This document shows, in pieces, positions 7,224-13,548 of a DNA stretch of 13,721 bases (positions are counted from its first letter, which is position 1; every line of letters begins with the position of its first letter). The notes beneath the pieces were generated by a model, which was not told the origin of the DNA, made no database searches, and saw only the letters and a program-made list of their open reading frames with translations. The DNA is from Chromatiales bacterium (GTDB lineage Bacteria; Pseudomonadota; Gammaproteobacteria; Chromatiales; Chromatiaceae), in contig JANTHH010000051.1 of assembly GCA_024762485.1 (NCBI GenBank), positions 1 through 13,721 of the forward strand, read 5' to 3'. The position numbers were made by a program, and so were the translations under genes.

Positions 7224-8275
7224 AGGGTCACCTCGTCCAGGATCTCGCTGATTACCTCATCCATCTCCGCTGCCCATGCCTTGAGCTGGTCATTGTTGAA
7301 GCGAGCGGCAATGAACTCCATGTTTGCAGCAATGATCAGCACCTTGCCCTCGTGCTTGATGACCGAGATACGGCAGGGCAACACTGCACCAAGTCTCGGC
7401 TCGATGCGCAGCAGCTTGTAGAGTTCGTTGAAATTGCAGAAGCGCAGTGCCACCTCTTCTTCCTTATAGGGGACCATGCCTTCGGTCAGGCCCTGCTCGA
7501 GAAAACGATCCGGGAATGAGCGGAAGTTGTAACCCTTGAGGGTCTCCTTGATGCGCTTCACCGTGGTTGGCAGGTCATATGGCGACTCGATCACAAAAGA
7601 CGGTTCGACGATCTCTGACTCGCCAGTCGTTGCAGCCACCGCTTCCGGCCGTTCCAGCGTACGGACATAGGCGACGATGTCGTCGACCTGCTGCTCACTG
7701 AGTGCGCCCTTGAACGAAGGCATCTCGGTGTTTTTTCTGCCATGCAGGATGGTGTACCTGATCATCTCGTCAGGGGCCGCCGCGAGGAATCCCGGATTCC
7801 CGATCGCTGCCGGCATGATCAGGAAGGAACGCCCGCGTGAGAGGGTCACCCCCGTCCCCAGGCCGGTGCCGCTGCCATCCTCGTTGTGGCAGGCTGCACA
7901 ATGCTGCTTGAACAGGGTCTTGCCCGATGCGGGATCGCCCTTGATGGGTGTGCGCGCAAACTGCTTTGCCGGCTTCCCAGAGCGCTCGCGAAGATAACGG
8001 ACGATGGCCGAGACCTGGGCGTCACTGAGTTCCTCGAAGGCCGGCATGATCCGCCCGGGACGCCCGGCGCGGATGGTACGGAAGAGATAGTCATCCGATA
8101 CCTCGCCGAGAATCTCCGGCGTCAGCGGCAAGCCGATACCCCCCTTGCCTTCCGTCTGATGACAACCTGCGCACTGGGATTGATAGAGTGCCTCGCCATC
8201 CGGTCCAGCCACCGCTGGCCCGGTCATCAGTGCGGCAAGCAGCGTGAACAAAAGAGCTTGTGGTTTCAATCTCAT
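7220..8275 (-). CDS. Dihaem cytochrome c fused to a C-terminal DUF302 domain
   Basis: The 351-residue product begins with a signal peptide (MRLKPQALLFTLLAALM, cut near AVA at 23). Then come two class I cytochrome c domains: CAGCH (35-39) with a distal methionine in GRIMPAF (Met77), and CAACH (126-130) with Met185 in NTEMPSF. Both have the closing helix seen in this family (SDAQVSAIVRYL, SEQQVDDIVAYVRTL). After a short linker, residues about 230-345 resemble the secreted DUF302 protein next door, including ALRFCNF and LPCRISVI. The protein is therefore a periplasmic, haem-loaded electron carrier joined to DUF302. I chose ATG 8275, with GGAAG nearby, because it starts the signal peptide; the open frame to 8374 lacks one. 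Its partner reductase or oxidant is not in the window. Haem c maturation genes are not visible either. Function unknown beyond electron transfer. Confidence 0.9.
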   Translation of the reverse strand: MRLKPQALLFTLLAALMTGPAVAGPDGEALYQSQCAGCHQTEGKGGIGLPLTPEILGEVSDDYLFRTIRAGRPGRIMPAFEELSDAQVSAIVRYLRERSGKPAKQFARTPIKGDPASGKTLFKQHCAACHNEDGSGTGLGTGVTLSRGRSFLIMPAAIGNPGFLAAAPDEMIRYTILHGRKNTEMPSFKGALSEQQVDDIVAYVRTLERPEAVAATTGESEIVEPSFVIESPYDLPTTVKRIKETLKGYNFRSFPDRFLEQGLTEGMVPYKEEEVALRFCNFNELYKLLRIEPRLGAVLPCRISVIKHEGKVLIIAANMEFIAARFNNDQLKAWAAEMDEVISEILDEVTL

Positions 8276-8305
8276 CTTACTTCCCACTCGGTACATTAGC
8301 ATTTG

Positions 8306-8311
8306 ATTATA
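8306..8311 (-). promoter_or_regulatory. Candidate -10 (TATAAT) for the cytochrome-DUF302 operon
   Basis: The minus strand has an exact TATAAT about 31 bases before the ATG at 8275. No good -35 is seen at 16-18 bases (CGGGTG or TCGGGT), so a regulator or an activator-dependent start is possible. The 111-base gap between this gene and parE is otherwise featureless; I see no terminator with a T run for parE. Confidence 0.35.
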
Positions 8312-8386
8312 CACCAACCCTGTGCCTCCACCCGATGCCCGGGGACCGGATGCCTGACCTCCCCCGAAGAACACGGCACCGGCGCC

Positions 8387-10273
8387 TCACACCTCAGCCA
8401 GATCACCCTTGTCCTGCAACCAGTGCCGCCGATCAGAGGCCCGCTTCTTCGCCAGCAGCATGTCCAGCACCTGGTTGGTGTCGTCGCCTGGCTCGATGGC
8501 AAGCTGCACCAGGCGCCGGGTATCGGGATGGATGGTCGTCTCACGTAACTGCGGAGGATTCATCTCGCCCAAACCCTTGAAGCGCTGGATACTGACCTTG
8601 CCCTTCAGCTTCTCTGCCGCGATGCGGTCGAGCACGCCCTGTTTCTCATGCTCATCGAGGGCATAGAACACCTGCTTGCCGACATCGATCCGGAATAGCG
8701 GCGGCATGGCGACATAGACGTGCCCCTCCTTGACCAGCCTGGGAAAATGGCGCACGAAAAGCGCGCACAAGAGGGTCGCGATGTGCAGCCCGTCCGAGTC
8801 CGCATCGGCGAGGATGCAGATCTTGCCGAAGCGCAGCCTGGAAAGGTCGTCGCTACCCGGCTCGACGCCGATGGCCACTGCGATGTCGTGCACCTCCTGC
8901 GAGGCCAGTACCTCCGCCGGGTCGACCTCCCAGGTGTTCAGGATTTTGCCGCGCAGCGGCATGATGGCCTGGAAGTTCTTGTCCCGCGCCTGCTTGGCGG
9001 AGCCCCCGGCGGAGTCGCCCTCCACCAGGAACAGCTCGGTGCGCGAGGCATCGTCCGAGATGCAGTCGGCGAGTTTGCCCGGCAGCGCCGGACCCTGGGT
9101 GACCTTCTTGCGCACCACCTTGCGCCCGGCCCGCTGACGGGCGTGGGCGGCGCTGATAGCGAGTTCCGCGATCCGCTCGCCCGCATCGGTGTGCTGATTG
9201 AGCCACAGGCTGAAGGCGTCCTTCACAACGCCGGAGACGAAAGCGGCGCATTCGCGGGATGACAGCCGTTCCTTGGTCTGTCCCGAGAACTGGGGGTCCG
9301 CCAGTTTTACAGACAGGACATAGCTGACATTGCTCCAGACATCGTCCGGGGTCAGCTTGACGCCACGCGGCAGCAGGTTGCGGAACTCGCAGAATTCCCG
9401 CACCGCGTCGGTGAGGCCGGTTCGCAGGCCATTGACATGGGTACCGCCCTGGGCCGTGGGAATCAGGTTCACGTAGGACTCGGTGACCGCCTCCCCTCCC
9501 TCGGGCAGCCACACCACCGCCCAGTCGGCTGCCTCTGTGTTGGCCGCCATGGCGCCGACGAAGGGTTCCTCCGGCAACAGTACACAGCCGCTCAGCGCCT
9601 CCAGCAGGTAATCGCGAAGGCCGTCCTCGTAGTGCCACTCATCGGTCTCACCGCTGGCCTCATCGGTAAAGCGGATGTGCAACCCGGGGCAGAGCACCGC
9701 CTTGGCCCGCAGTACGTGGCGTAACTGGCGAAGGCTGAATTTCGGCGAATCGAAGAACTGGGGGTCCGGCCAGAAGCGCACCCGGGTACCGGTATTGGCC
9801 TTGCCCACCTTGCCGATGACCTCCAGTTCGGAGATCTTCTCACCATTGGCGAAGGCAATGTTGTATTCCTTGCCGTCACGCTTGACCCACACCTCCAGAT
9901 GCCTGGACAGGGCATTGACCACCGACACACCGACGCCGTGCAGACCACCGGAGAACTGGTAGTTCTTGTTGGAAAACTTGCCGCCCGCATGCAGCTTGGT
10001 GAGGATCACCTCGACACCGGGGATGCCCTGCTCCGGATGGATATCCACCGGCATACCCCGTCCGTCGTCGGCTACTGCCAGCGAGCCGTCCCGATAGAGG
10101 ACCACCTCGATCTTTTTCGCGTGACCGGCGATGGCCTCGTCGACGCTGTTGTCGAGGACCTCCTGCGCCAGGTGATTCGGGCGACTGGTATCGGTGTACA
10201 TACCGGGGCGCTTGCGCACCGGCTCCAGTCCGCTGAGGACCTCGATTGCCGAGGCATCGTAATTACTGCTCAT
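8387..10273 (-). CDS. parE: DNA topoisomerase IV subunit B
   Basis: ParE is the ATPase subunit that drives ParC strand passage in chromosome decatenation. The 628-residue length matches the usual 630. GHKL ATPase motifs appear in order: EVLSGLEPVRKRPGMYT (11-27), the Mg-binding asparagine in DNSVDEA (41-47), DDGRGMP (69-75) and GGLHGVGVSVVNALS (109-123). The ATP-contacting lysine is in QTK (332-334). The TOPRIM domain has EGDSAGGSAKQ (418-428), PLRGKILN (439-446) and DADSDGLHIAT (490-500), followed by FKGLGEMN. The size excludes GyrB, which carries an extra insert of about 170 residues. ATG 10273 starts at MSSNYDASAI; the open frame to 10513 is non-coding for this family. One base separates it from the CNP1-like gene, so both are probably cotranscribed. 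Confidence 0.97.
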   Translation of the reverse strand: MSSNYDASAIEVLSGLEPVRKRPGMYTDTSRPNHLAQEVLDNSVDEAIAGHAKKIEVVLYRDGSLAVADDGRGMPVDIHPEQGIPGVEVILTKLHAGGKFSNKNYQFSGGLHGVGVSVVNALSRHLEVWVKRDGKEYNIAFANGEKISELEVIGKVGKANTGTRVRFWPDPQFFDSPKFSLRQLRHVLRAKAVLCPGLHIRFTDEASGETDEWHYEDGLRDYLLEALSGCVLLPEEPFVGAMAANTEAADWAVVWLPEGGEAVTESYVNLIPTAQGGTHVNGLRTGLTDAVREFCEFRNLLPRGVKLTPDDVWSNVSYVLSVKLADPQFSGQTKERLSSRECAAFVSGVVKDAFSLWLNQHTDAGERIAELAISAAHARQRAGRKVVRKKVTQGPALPGKLADCISDDASRTELFLVEGDSAGGSAKQARDKNFQAIMPLRGKILNTWEVDPAEVLASQEVHDIAVAIGVEPGSDDLSRLRFGKICILADADSDGLHIATLLCALFVRHFPRLVKEGHVYVAMPPLFRIDVGKQVFYALDEHEKQGVLDRIAAEKLKGKVSIQRFKGLGEMNPPQLRETTIHPDTRRLVQLAIEPGDDTNQVLDMLLAKKRASDRRHWLQDKGDLAEV

Positions 10274-10274
10274 A

Positions 10275-10868
10275 TCAGTCGTCGGAAAGGTCGTTGCTGG
10301 AATTGATGAGATCGGGCTGCTTGATAAGCTGGACGATCTCATCGGGTTCGCGGGGCGTCGGGCCGTCACACAGGTAGTCACCAGCCAGTTCACGCCGGAA
10401 ATGATCGCCCGGCAGCGCGCCGATATCACGCCAGACCGGCTTCGGCGCCGGCCGCACGGAGGGTGAGGCATGGCGGCGGCCATAGGCGTAGACCTTGAAC
10501 TGGCGGGTATCACAGCGCAGCCCCTCGTAGGTGGCGTTGAAGGCGCCGGAGGAGGATTTGATCACCACCCAGAATCGCAGGATACGGTCCTGCGACGTCA
10601 GCACCGGGCCCTGTCGGTCGAGATAGAGGGTCAGGGCGGGCGGCAAGCTGTCGATGGGCACGGGCATCAGCTGCGCATCCAACGGCAACGGCGGGATCCG
10701 TTGCGTGGCCACCTCCCGCCAGGGCTTGTCGCCACTGCTGTCGTATTCGAATTCGTCCCCTTCGTCGCCCAGGATCCCACCCAGGGGCGTGGTCTCCTCG
10801 GCACTGATCGCCGGGATCGAGAGGACGAGCAGGATGGCCCACAGCAGTGTGCGGATGGTCAGTTTCAT
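10275..10868 (-). CDS. CNP1-like family exported protein
   Basis: The 197-residue product has a signal peptide (MKLTIRTLLWAILLVLSI, cleavage near AISA at 23) and then an acidic linker (GDEGDEFEYDSSGD). The rest matches the CNP1-like family: RFWVVIKSSSGAFNATYEG (103-121), LRCDTRQFKVYAYG (122-135), a PVWRDI segment and LAGDYLC near the end. Two cysteines (in LRCD and DYLCD) could form a disulfide. The family is known by a neisserial cryptic protein and has no proven role. ATG 10868 begins the signal peptide; the frame open to 10958 is not needed. It stops one base before parE, and it is the first gene of this unit, divergent from xseB. A link to chromosome partition is unlikely a priori; cotranscription may be fortuitous. 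Confidence 0.8.
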   Translation of the reverse strand: MKLTIRTLLWAILLVLSIPAISAEETTPLGGILGDEGDEFEYDSSGDKPWREVATQRIPPLPLDAQLMPVPIDSLPPALTLYLDRQGPVLTSQDRILRFWVVIKSSSGAFNATYEGLRCDTRQFKVYAYGRRHASPSVRPAPKPVWRDIGALPGDHFRRELAGDYLCDGPTPREPDEIVQLIKQPDLINSSNDLSDD

Positions 10869-10900
10869 CAGTGGCGGATCCCAGTGTTGGACAACCGACG

Positions 10901-10910
10901 AGTGTACAAT
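10901..10910. promoter_or_regulatory. AGTGTACAAT: overlapping -10 candidates for xseB and the CNP1-parE unit
   Basis: The plus strand reads AGTGTACAAT, giving TACAAT (10905-10910) as a -10 for xseB about 90 bases before its ATG. The minus strand reads TACACT (10906-10901) as a -10 for the CNP1-like gene about 33 bases before its ATG. Neither has a strong -35 at 16-18 bases. The core TGTACA is palindromic, so the two promoters would face one another. Same 10-mer as in front of parC. Confidence 0.4.
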
Positions 10911-10999
10911 GGCAGTGGGTTCCGCGCACAGCCGAAGGCCGTTTGCGGGCAGCTGCAAGCTGGGTTAGGGTAGGCGCGCCCCGCGGGAAGAATCTAGAG

Positions 11000-11239
11000 A
11001 TGGCCGAGAACACCGACGAGAAAATTTCATTCGAAGATGCACTGAGCCAGCTCGAGACCCTGGTGGAGAGCATGGAACAGGGCGATCTCAGCCTGGAGCA
11101 ATCGCTGGAATCCTACGAACGCGGCGTCGCCCTCTCCCGCCTCTGCGAATCCGCCCTCAAGGCAGCGGAGCAGAAGGTCGAGATCCTCACCAGCAGCAAC
11201 CCGGATGCCGATCCGGAGCCCTTCGACAGTGGCGACTGA
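11000..11239 (+). CDS. xseB: Exodeoxyribonuclease VII small subunit
   Basis: XseB binds the XseA catalytic subunit to form exonuclease VII, which degrades single-stranded DNA in the cytoplasm. The 79-residue product matches the usual 80. The family core is visible: ISFEDALSQLETLVESMEQG (9-28), LSLEQSLESYERGVALSR (30-47) and a closing amphipathic helix ending KVEILTS, with helices linked as in the E. coli protein. ATG 11000 has GGAAG about nine bases before it; the open frame back to 10847 gives an N-terminus foreign to the family. The ispA start codon lies inside its last 11 bases, so ispA is probably translationally coupled. XseA is not in the window. Confidence 0.93.
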   Translation: MAENTDEKISFEDALSQLETLVESMEQGDLSLEQSLESYERGVALSRLCESALKAAEQKVEILTSSNPDADPEPFDSGD

Positions 11240-12131
11240 CTTTTCCCTCGGGAATTACCTGGACACATGCAGGGAGCGGGTGGAACTGGCCCTGGGCGAG
11301 CGCCTGCCCGATGCCGACATCATGCCCCAGTCACTGCATGCCGCGATGCGCTACGCCGTTCTCGGCGACGGCAAGCGCATTCGCCCGGTACTGGTGTATG
11401 CCGCCGGACAGGCGCTGGGTGTTCCCCCGGACCAGCTCGACGCCCCAGCCTGCGCGGTGGAACTGATCCACGCCTATTCGCTGATCCATGATGACCTGCC
11501 GGCGATGGACGACGACGAGTTGCGACGTGGCCGCCCCACCACCCACATGGCCTTCGGCGAAGCCACCGCAGTGCTTGCCGGTGACGCCCTGCAGACCCTC
11601 GCCTTTCAGGTCCTGTGCCGCGACGACTCGACGCCGGCTGACGCCCAGACCCGCCTGGCCATGATCGACGCCCTGGCCGTCGCCAGCGGGTCCCGTGGCA
11701 TGGTCGGCGGCCAGGCGCTGGATCTGGAGGCGATCGGCCGCGAGATCGACCTCGCACAACTGGAGAGCATCCACGTCCACAAGACCGGCGCCCTGATCCT
11801 TGCCAGCATACGCCTGGGCGCACTGGTGGCCGCTGGGGCCGGGACACAGCAGGTCCGGCAGCTCGAGCACTACGCCAAGGCCATCGGCCTGGCCTTCCAG
11901 GTTCAGGACGACATCCTGGACGTGGTCGGCGACCCCGATATCATCGGCAAAACCCAGGGCAAGGACGCGGTGGCGGACAAACCGACCTACCCGGCACTGC
12001 TCGGTCTGGGCGAAGCCAGGGAGAAGGCCCGCGAACTCATCCAGTCGGCCATCGACAGCCTGCAGGACTTTGATGAAAAGGCGGAGCCACTGCGTGAAAT
12101 TGCCCGTTACATCATCGTGCGCGACCGTTGA
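11229..12131 (+). CDS. ispA: Farnesyl diphosphate synthase (short-chain polyprenyl synthase)
   Basis: IspA condenses isopentenyl and dimethylallyl diphosphate to geranyl and farnesyl diphosphate, the precursor of undecaprenyl and quinone side chains. The 300-residue length is close to the 299 of E. coli. It shows LGDGKRIRPVL (45-55), the first aspartate-rich motif DDLPAMDDD (88-96) with RRGRPTTH, and the second DDILD (227-231). Tyr83 five residues before the first motif and its two-residue insert (DDxxxxD) fit bacterial farnesyl diphosphate synthases. GTG 11229 (MATDFSLG) has a GGAG site and fits the family N-terminus better than the upstream ATG 11205. The gene overlaps xseB by 11 bases. In many gammaproteobacteria dxs follows; here folE2 does, after a promoter-like gap. 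Confidence 0.95.
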   Translation: MATDFSLGNYLDTCRERVELALGERLPDADIMPQSLHAAMRYAVLGDGKRIRPVLVYAAGQALGVPPDQLDAPACAVELIHAYSLIHDDLPAMDDDELRRGRPTTHMAFGEATAVLAGDALQTLAFQVLCRDDSTPADAQTRLAMIDALAVASGSRGMVGGQALDLEAIGREIDLAQLESIHVHKTGALILASIRLGALVAAGAGTQQVRQLEHYAKAIGLAFQVQDDILDVVGDPDIIGKTQGKDAVADKPTYPALLGLGEAREKARELIQSAIDSLQDFDEKAEPLREIARYIIVRDR

Positions 12132-12154
12132 TCATGGCGGCGGTAAAACTGTTT

Positions 12155-12192
12155 CGGGCCATGCCAACTTGCTTCCGTTGCGGGTAGGCCCG
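12155..12192 (+). promoter_or_regulatory. Inverted repeat CGGGCC/GGCCCG over the folE2 promoter region
   Basis: CGGGCC (12155-12160) is complementary to GGCCCG (12187-12192) with a 26-base spacer that contains the -35 candidate, and the right arm touches the -10 candidate. It may be a regulator site; it lacks the T run of a terminator. Chance is possible. Confidence 0.2.
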
Positions 12193-12198
12193 TAAAAT
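12169..12198 (+). promoter_or_regulatory. Candidate folE2 promoter TTGCTT-N18-TAAAAT
   Basis: TTGCTT (12169-12174) and TAAAAT (12193-12198) are 18 bases apart, giving a start near 12205 and a leader of about 53 bases. A gap of 126 bases after ispA suits a separate promoter. No Zur-type box (AT-rich, TTATA-containing palindrome), common before folE2 in zinc-limited bacteria, was found. Confidence 0.35.
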
Positions 12199-12229
12199 CC
12201 CGAGCAATTCACTCAACTTTTAATAGATG

Positions 12230-12246
12230 CGCGGCCAGATGCCGCG
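12230..12246 (+). promoter_or_regulatory. GC-only hairpin just upstream of the folE2 start
   Basis: CGCGGC-CAGAT-GCCGCG forms a perfect 6-bp stem with a 5-base loop, ending 11 bases before the ATG at 12258. It occupies the position where a ribosome binding site would be, and no Shine-Dalgarno run is seen. It could affect translation. No known riboswitch is recognised. Confidence 0.3.
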
Positions 12247-12257
12247 GTGCGAATATC

Positions 12258-13073
12258 ATGACTGCAATCACCTCCAGCACGAAAAGCCCCGAGATCGAAG
12301 ATGTCCAGGCGAGCGCCGACACCCGTCACATCGCCATCAACAAGGTCGGGATCAAGGATATCCGCCACCCTGTCCGCGTTAAGGACCGCAGCGAGGGAGA
12401 GCAGCACACCATCGCCAACTTCAACATGTACGTGTACCTCCCCCATAACTTCAAGGGCACGCACATGTCCCGCTTCGTGGAGATCCTCAACAAGCACGAG
12501 CGGGAAATCTCGGTGGAATCCTTCAAGGAGATGCTGACCGAGATGGCCGAGCGCCTGGAGTCCGAGGCCGGCCACATCGAGATGACCTTCCCCTATTTCA
12601 TCAACAAGGTCGCCCCCGTTTCCGGTGTGGCCAGTCTGCTGGACTACGAGGTCACCCTGATCGGCGAGGTGAAGGACGGCCAGCCGGAAATGTTCATCAA
12701 GGTCGTGGTGCCTGTAACCAGCCTGTGCCCCTGCTCCAAGTCGATCTCGGATTACGGCGCCCATAACCAGCGCTCGCATGTCACCGTGACCGCCCGTACC
12801 CAGGGATTCATGTGGATCGAGGAACTGATCGAACTGGTGGAGAAAGAGGCATCATGCGAGCTCTACGGCCTGCTCAAGCGCCCGGACGAGAAATATGTCA
12901 CCGAACGTGCGTACGACAATCCGAAGTTTGTCGAGGACATGGTCCGGGATGTGGCTCAACGCCTCAATGAGGATGACCGGGTGCTCTCCTATGTGGTCGA
13001 ATCAGAGAACTTCGAGTCGATCCACAATCACTCGGCATATGCGCTCATCGAGCACGACAAGCGCAACGACTGA
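12258..13073 (+). CDS. folE2: GTP cyclohydrolase I type IB (FolE2)
   Basis: FolE2 converts GTP to dihydroneopterin triphosphate, the first step of folate and of queuosine-type pterin synthesis, and can replace zinc-dependent FolE. The 271-residue length is typical. The metal-site block VPVTSLCPCSKSI (152-164) supplies Cys157, and His169 (GAHNQRS), Glu211 (DEKYV), Glu253 and His256 (FESIHNH) occupy positions at a constant offset from the known gonococcal metal and catalytic residues, so the active site looks complete. The unit HPVRVKDR near the N-terminus is also family-typical. ATG 12258 is the first start in frame after the leader. No folE is seen here, so whether FolE2 is the only cyclohydrolase cannot be told. 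It is followed by a convergent small gene. Confidence 0.95.
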   Translation: MTAITSSTKSPEIEDVQASADTRHIAINKVGIKDIRHPVRVKDRSEGEQHTIANFNMYVYLPHNFKGTHMSRFVEILNKHEREISVESFKEMLTEMAERLESEAGHIEMTFPYFINKVAPVSGVASLLDYEVTLIGEVKDGQPEMFIKVVVPVTSLCPCSKSISDYGAHNQRSHVTVTARTQGFMWIEELIELVEKEASCELYGLLKRPDEKYVTERAYDNPKFVEDMVRDVAQRLNEDDRVLSYVVESENFESIHNHSAYALIEHDKRND

Positions 13074-13092
13074 ACGTCACGCCTGAGGGGTC

Positions 13093-13392
13093 TCAATCCG
13101 CCTTCGCGGAATCCTCCAGGCGGCTGCGCAGCTCGCCGGCATCCTCAGTCTCTGCCAGCAGTTCGCGGAGACGATTGAATGCCTCGGCGGCCAGCTCCGG
13201 GTTACCGCTGTAGGTGCTCAGACGCTCCCGGTTCCAGCCGGCGGCCTTGACCATCTCGGTCTTGAAATCGATACCCTTGACCCCACCGCCACCGATACTG
13301 ATCAATGCCATCTCGATCTCCTGGTGGGGCAGGCGATCGATGGTGAGCTTGCTGAAATCGTCTGCCTGTACCGGTGAAAATTCTTTACCCAT
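13093..13392 (-). CDS. Small uncharacterised protein, 99 residues
   Basis: I do not recognise this protein. It begins MGKEFSPVQADDFSKLTIDR, has a central glycine run (SIGGGGVKGIDF) and a charged C-terminal half that looks helical (NPELAAEAFNRLRELLAET and an acidic/basic tail). There is no signal peptide, membrane helix or cysteine, so it should be cytoplasmic. It is codon-rich in G/C like its neighbours and free of in-frame stops, and ATG 13392 has a weak GGGT ribosome site; these features support a real gene modestly. It is convergent with folE2, 19 bases away, and divergent from the gene at 13549. A small regulatory or chaperone-like role is possible but unproved. Confidence 0.6.
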   Translation of the reverse strand: MGKEFSPVQADDFSKLTIDRLPHQEIEMALISIGGGGVKGIDFKTEMVKAAGWNRERLSTYSGNPELAAEAFNRLRELLAETEDAGELRSRLEDSAKAD

Positions 13393-13413
13393 GATTTATT
13401 TACCCGTGTCGTG

Positions 13414-13431
13414 CGATCTCGTGAGGGATCG
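13414..13431. promoter_or_regulatory. Hairpin with GTGA tetraloop in the 13392/13549 divergent gap
   Basis: CGATCTC-GTGA-GGGATCG forms a 7-bp stem (one G-T pair) with a GNRA-type loop on the plus strand. On the minus strand it lies 21 bases before the ATG at 13392, in the leader. No T run follows on either strand, so it is not a standard terminator. It may be a protein site or a leader hairpin. Confidence 0.25.
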
Positions 13432-13488
13432 TGTGGATGCCTTCCCTCTTCTTCGACCCTTTGAATAAAAACTTGAGGCATGGACGTG

Positions 13489-13517
13489 GTGACACCCATC
13501 ACCGGGTTTGCTATGGT
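13489..13517 (+). promoter_or_regulatory. Extended -10 promoter for the 13549 gene
   Basis: GTGACA (13489-13494), a 17-base spacer and TATGGT (13512-13517) form a near-consensus sigma-70 promoter, with TG at 13509-13510 as an extended -10. A start near 13524 leaves a leader of about 25 bases before a strong AGGAG site (13538-13542) six bases from the ATG. This is the best promoter in the window. Confidence 0.6.
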
Positions 13518-13548
13518 CTCGCGCCTCCCTCATCGGCAGGAGTACTAA

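Noticed and set aside
8276..8374. N-terminal extension of the cytochrome-DUF302 gene
   Set aside because: It carries no signal peptide and would precede one; the signal peptide begins at ATG 8275.
8720..9262. Plus-strand open frame of 180 codons opposite parE
   Set aside because: Antisense shadow of the conserved TOPRIM region of parE with no recognisable domain.
10847..10999. N-terminal extension of xseB
   Set aside because: Its residues do not match XseB, and it covers the probable xseB promoter; ATG 11000 has a ribosome site.
11205..11228. ATG start of ispA at 11205
   Set aside because: It adds eight residues foreign to the family; GTG 11229 with GGAG gives MATDFSLG and the usual length.
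13097..13110. TCCGC-CTTC-GCGGA hairpin as a folE2 terminator
   Set aside because: The stem is only 5 bp, has no T run on either strand, and lies inside the coding end of the 13392 gene.
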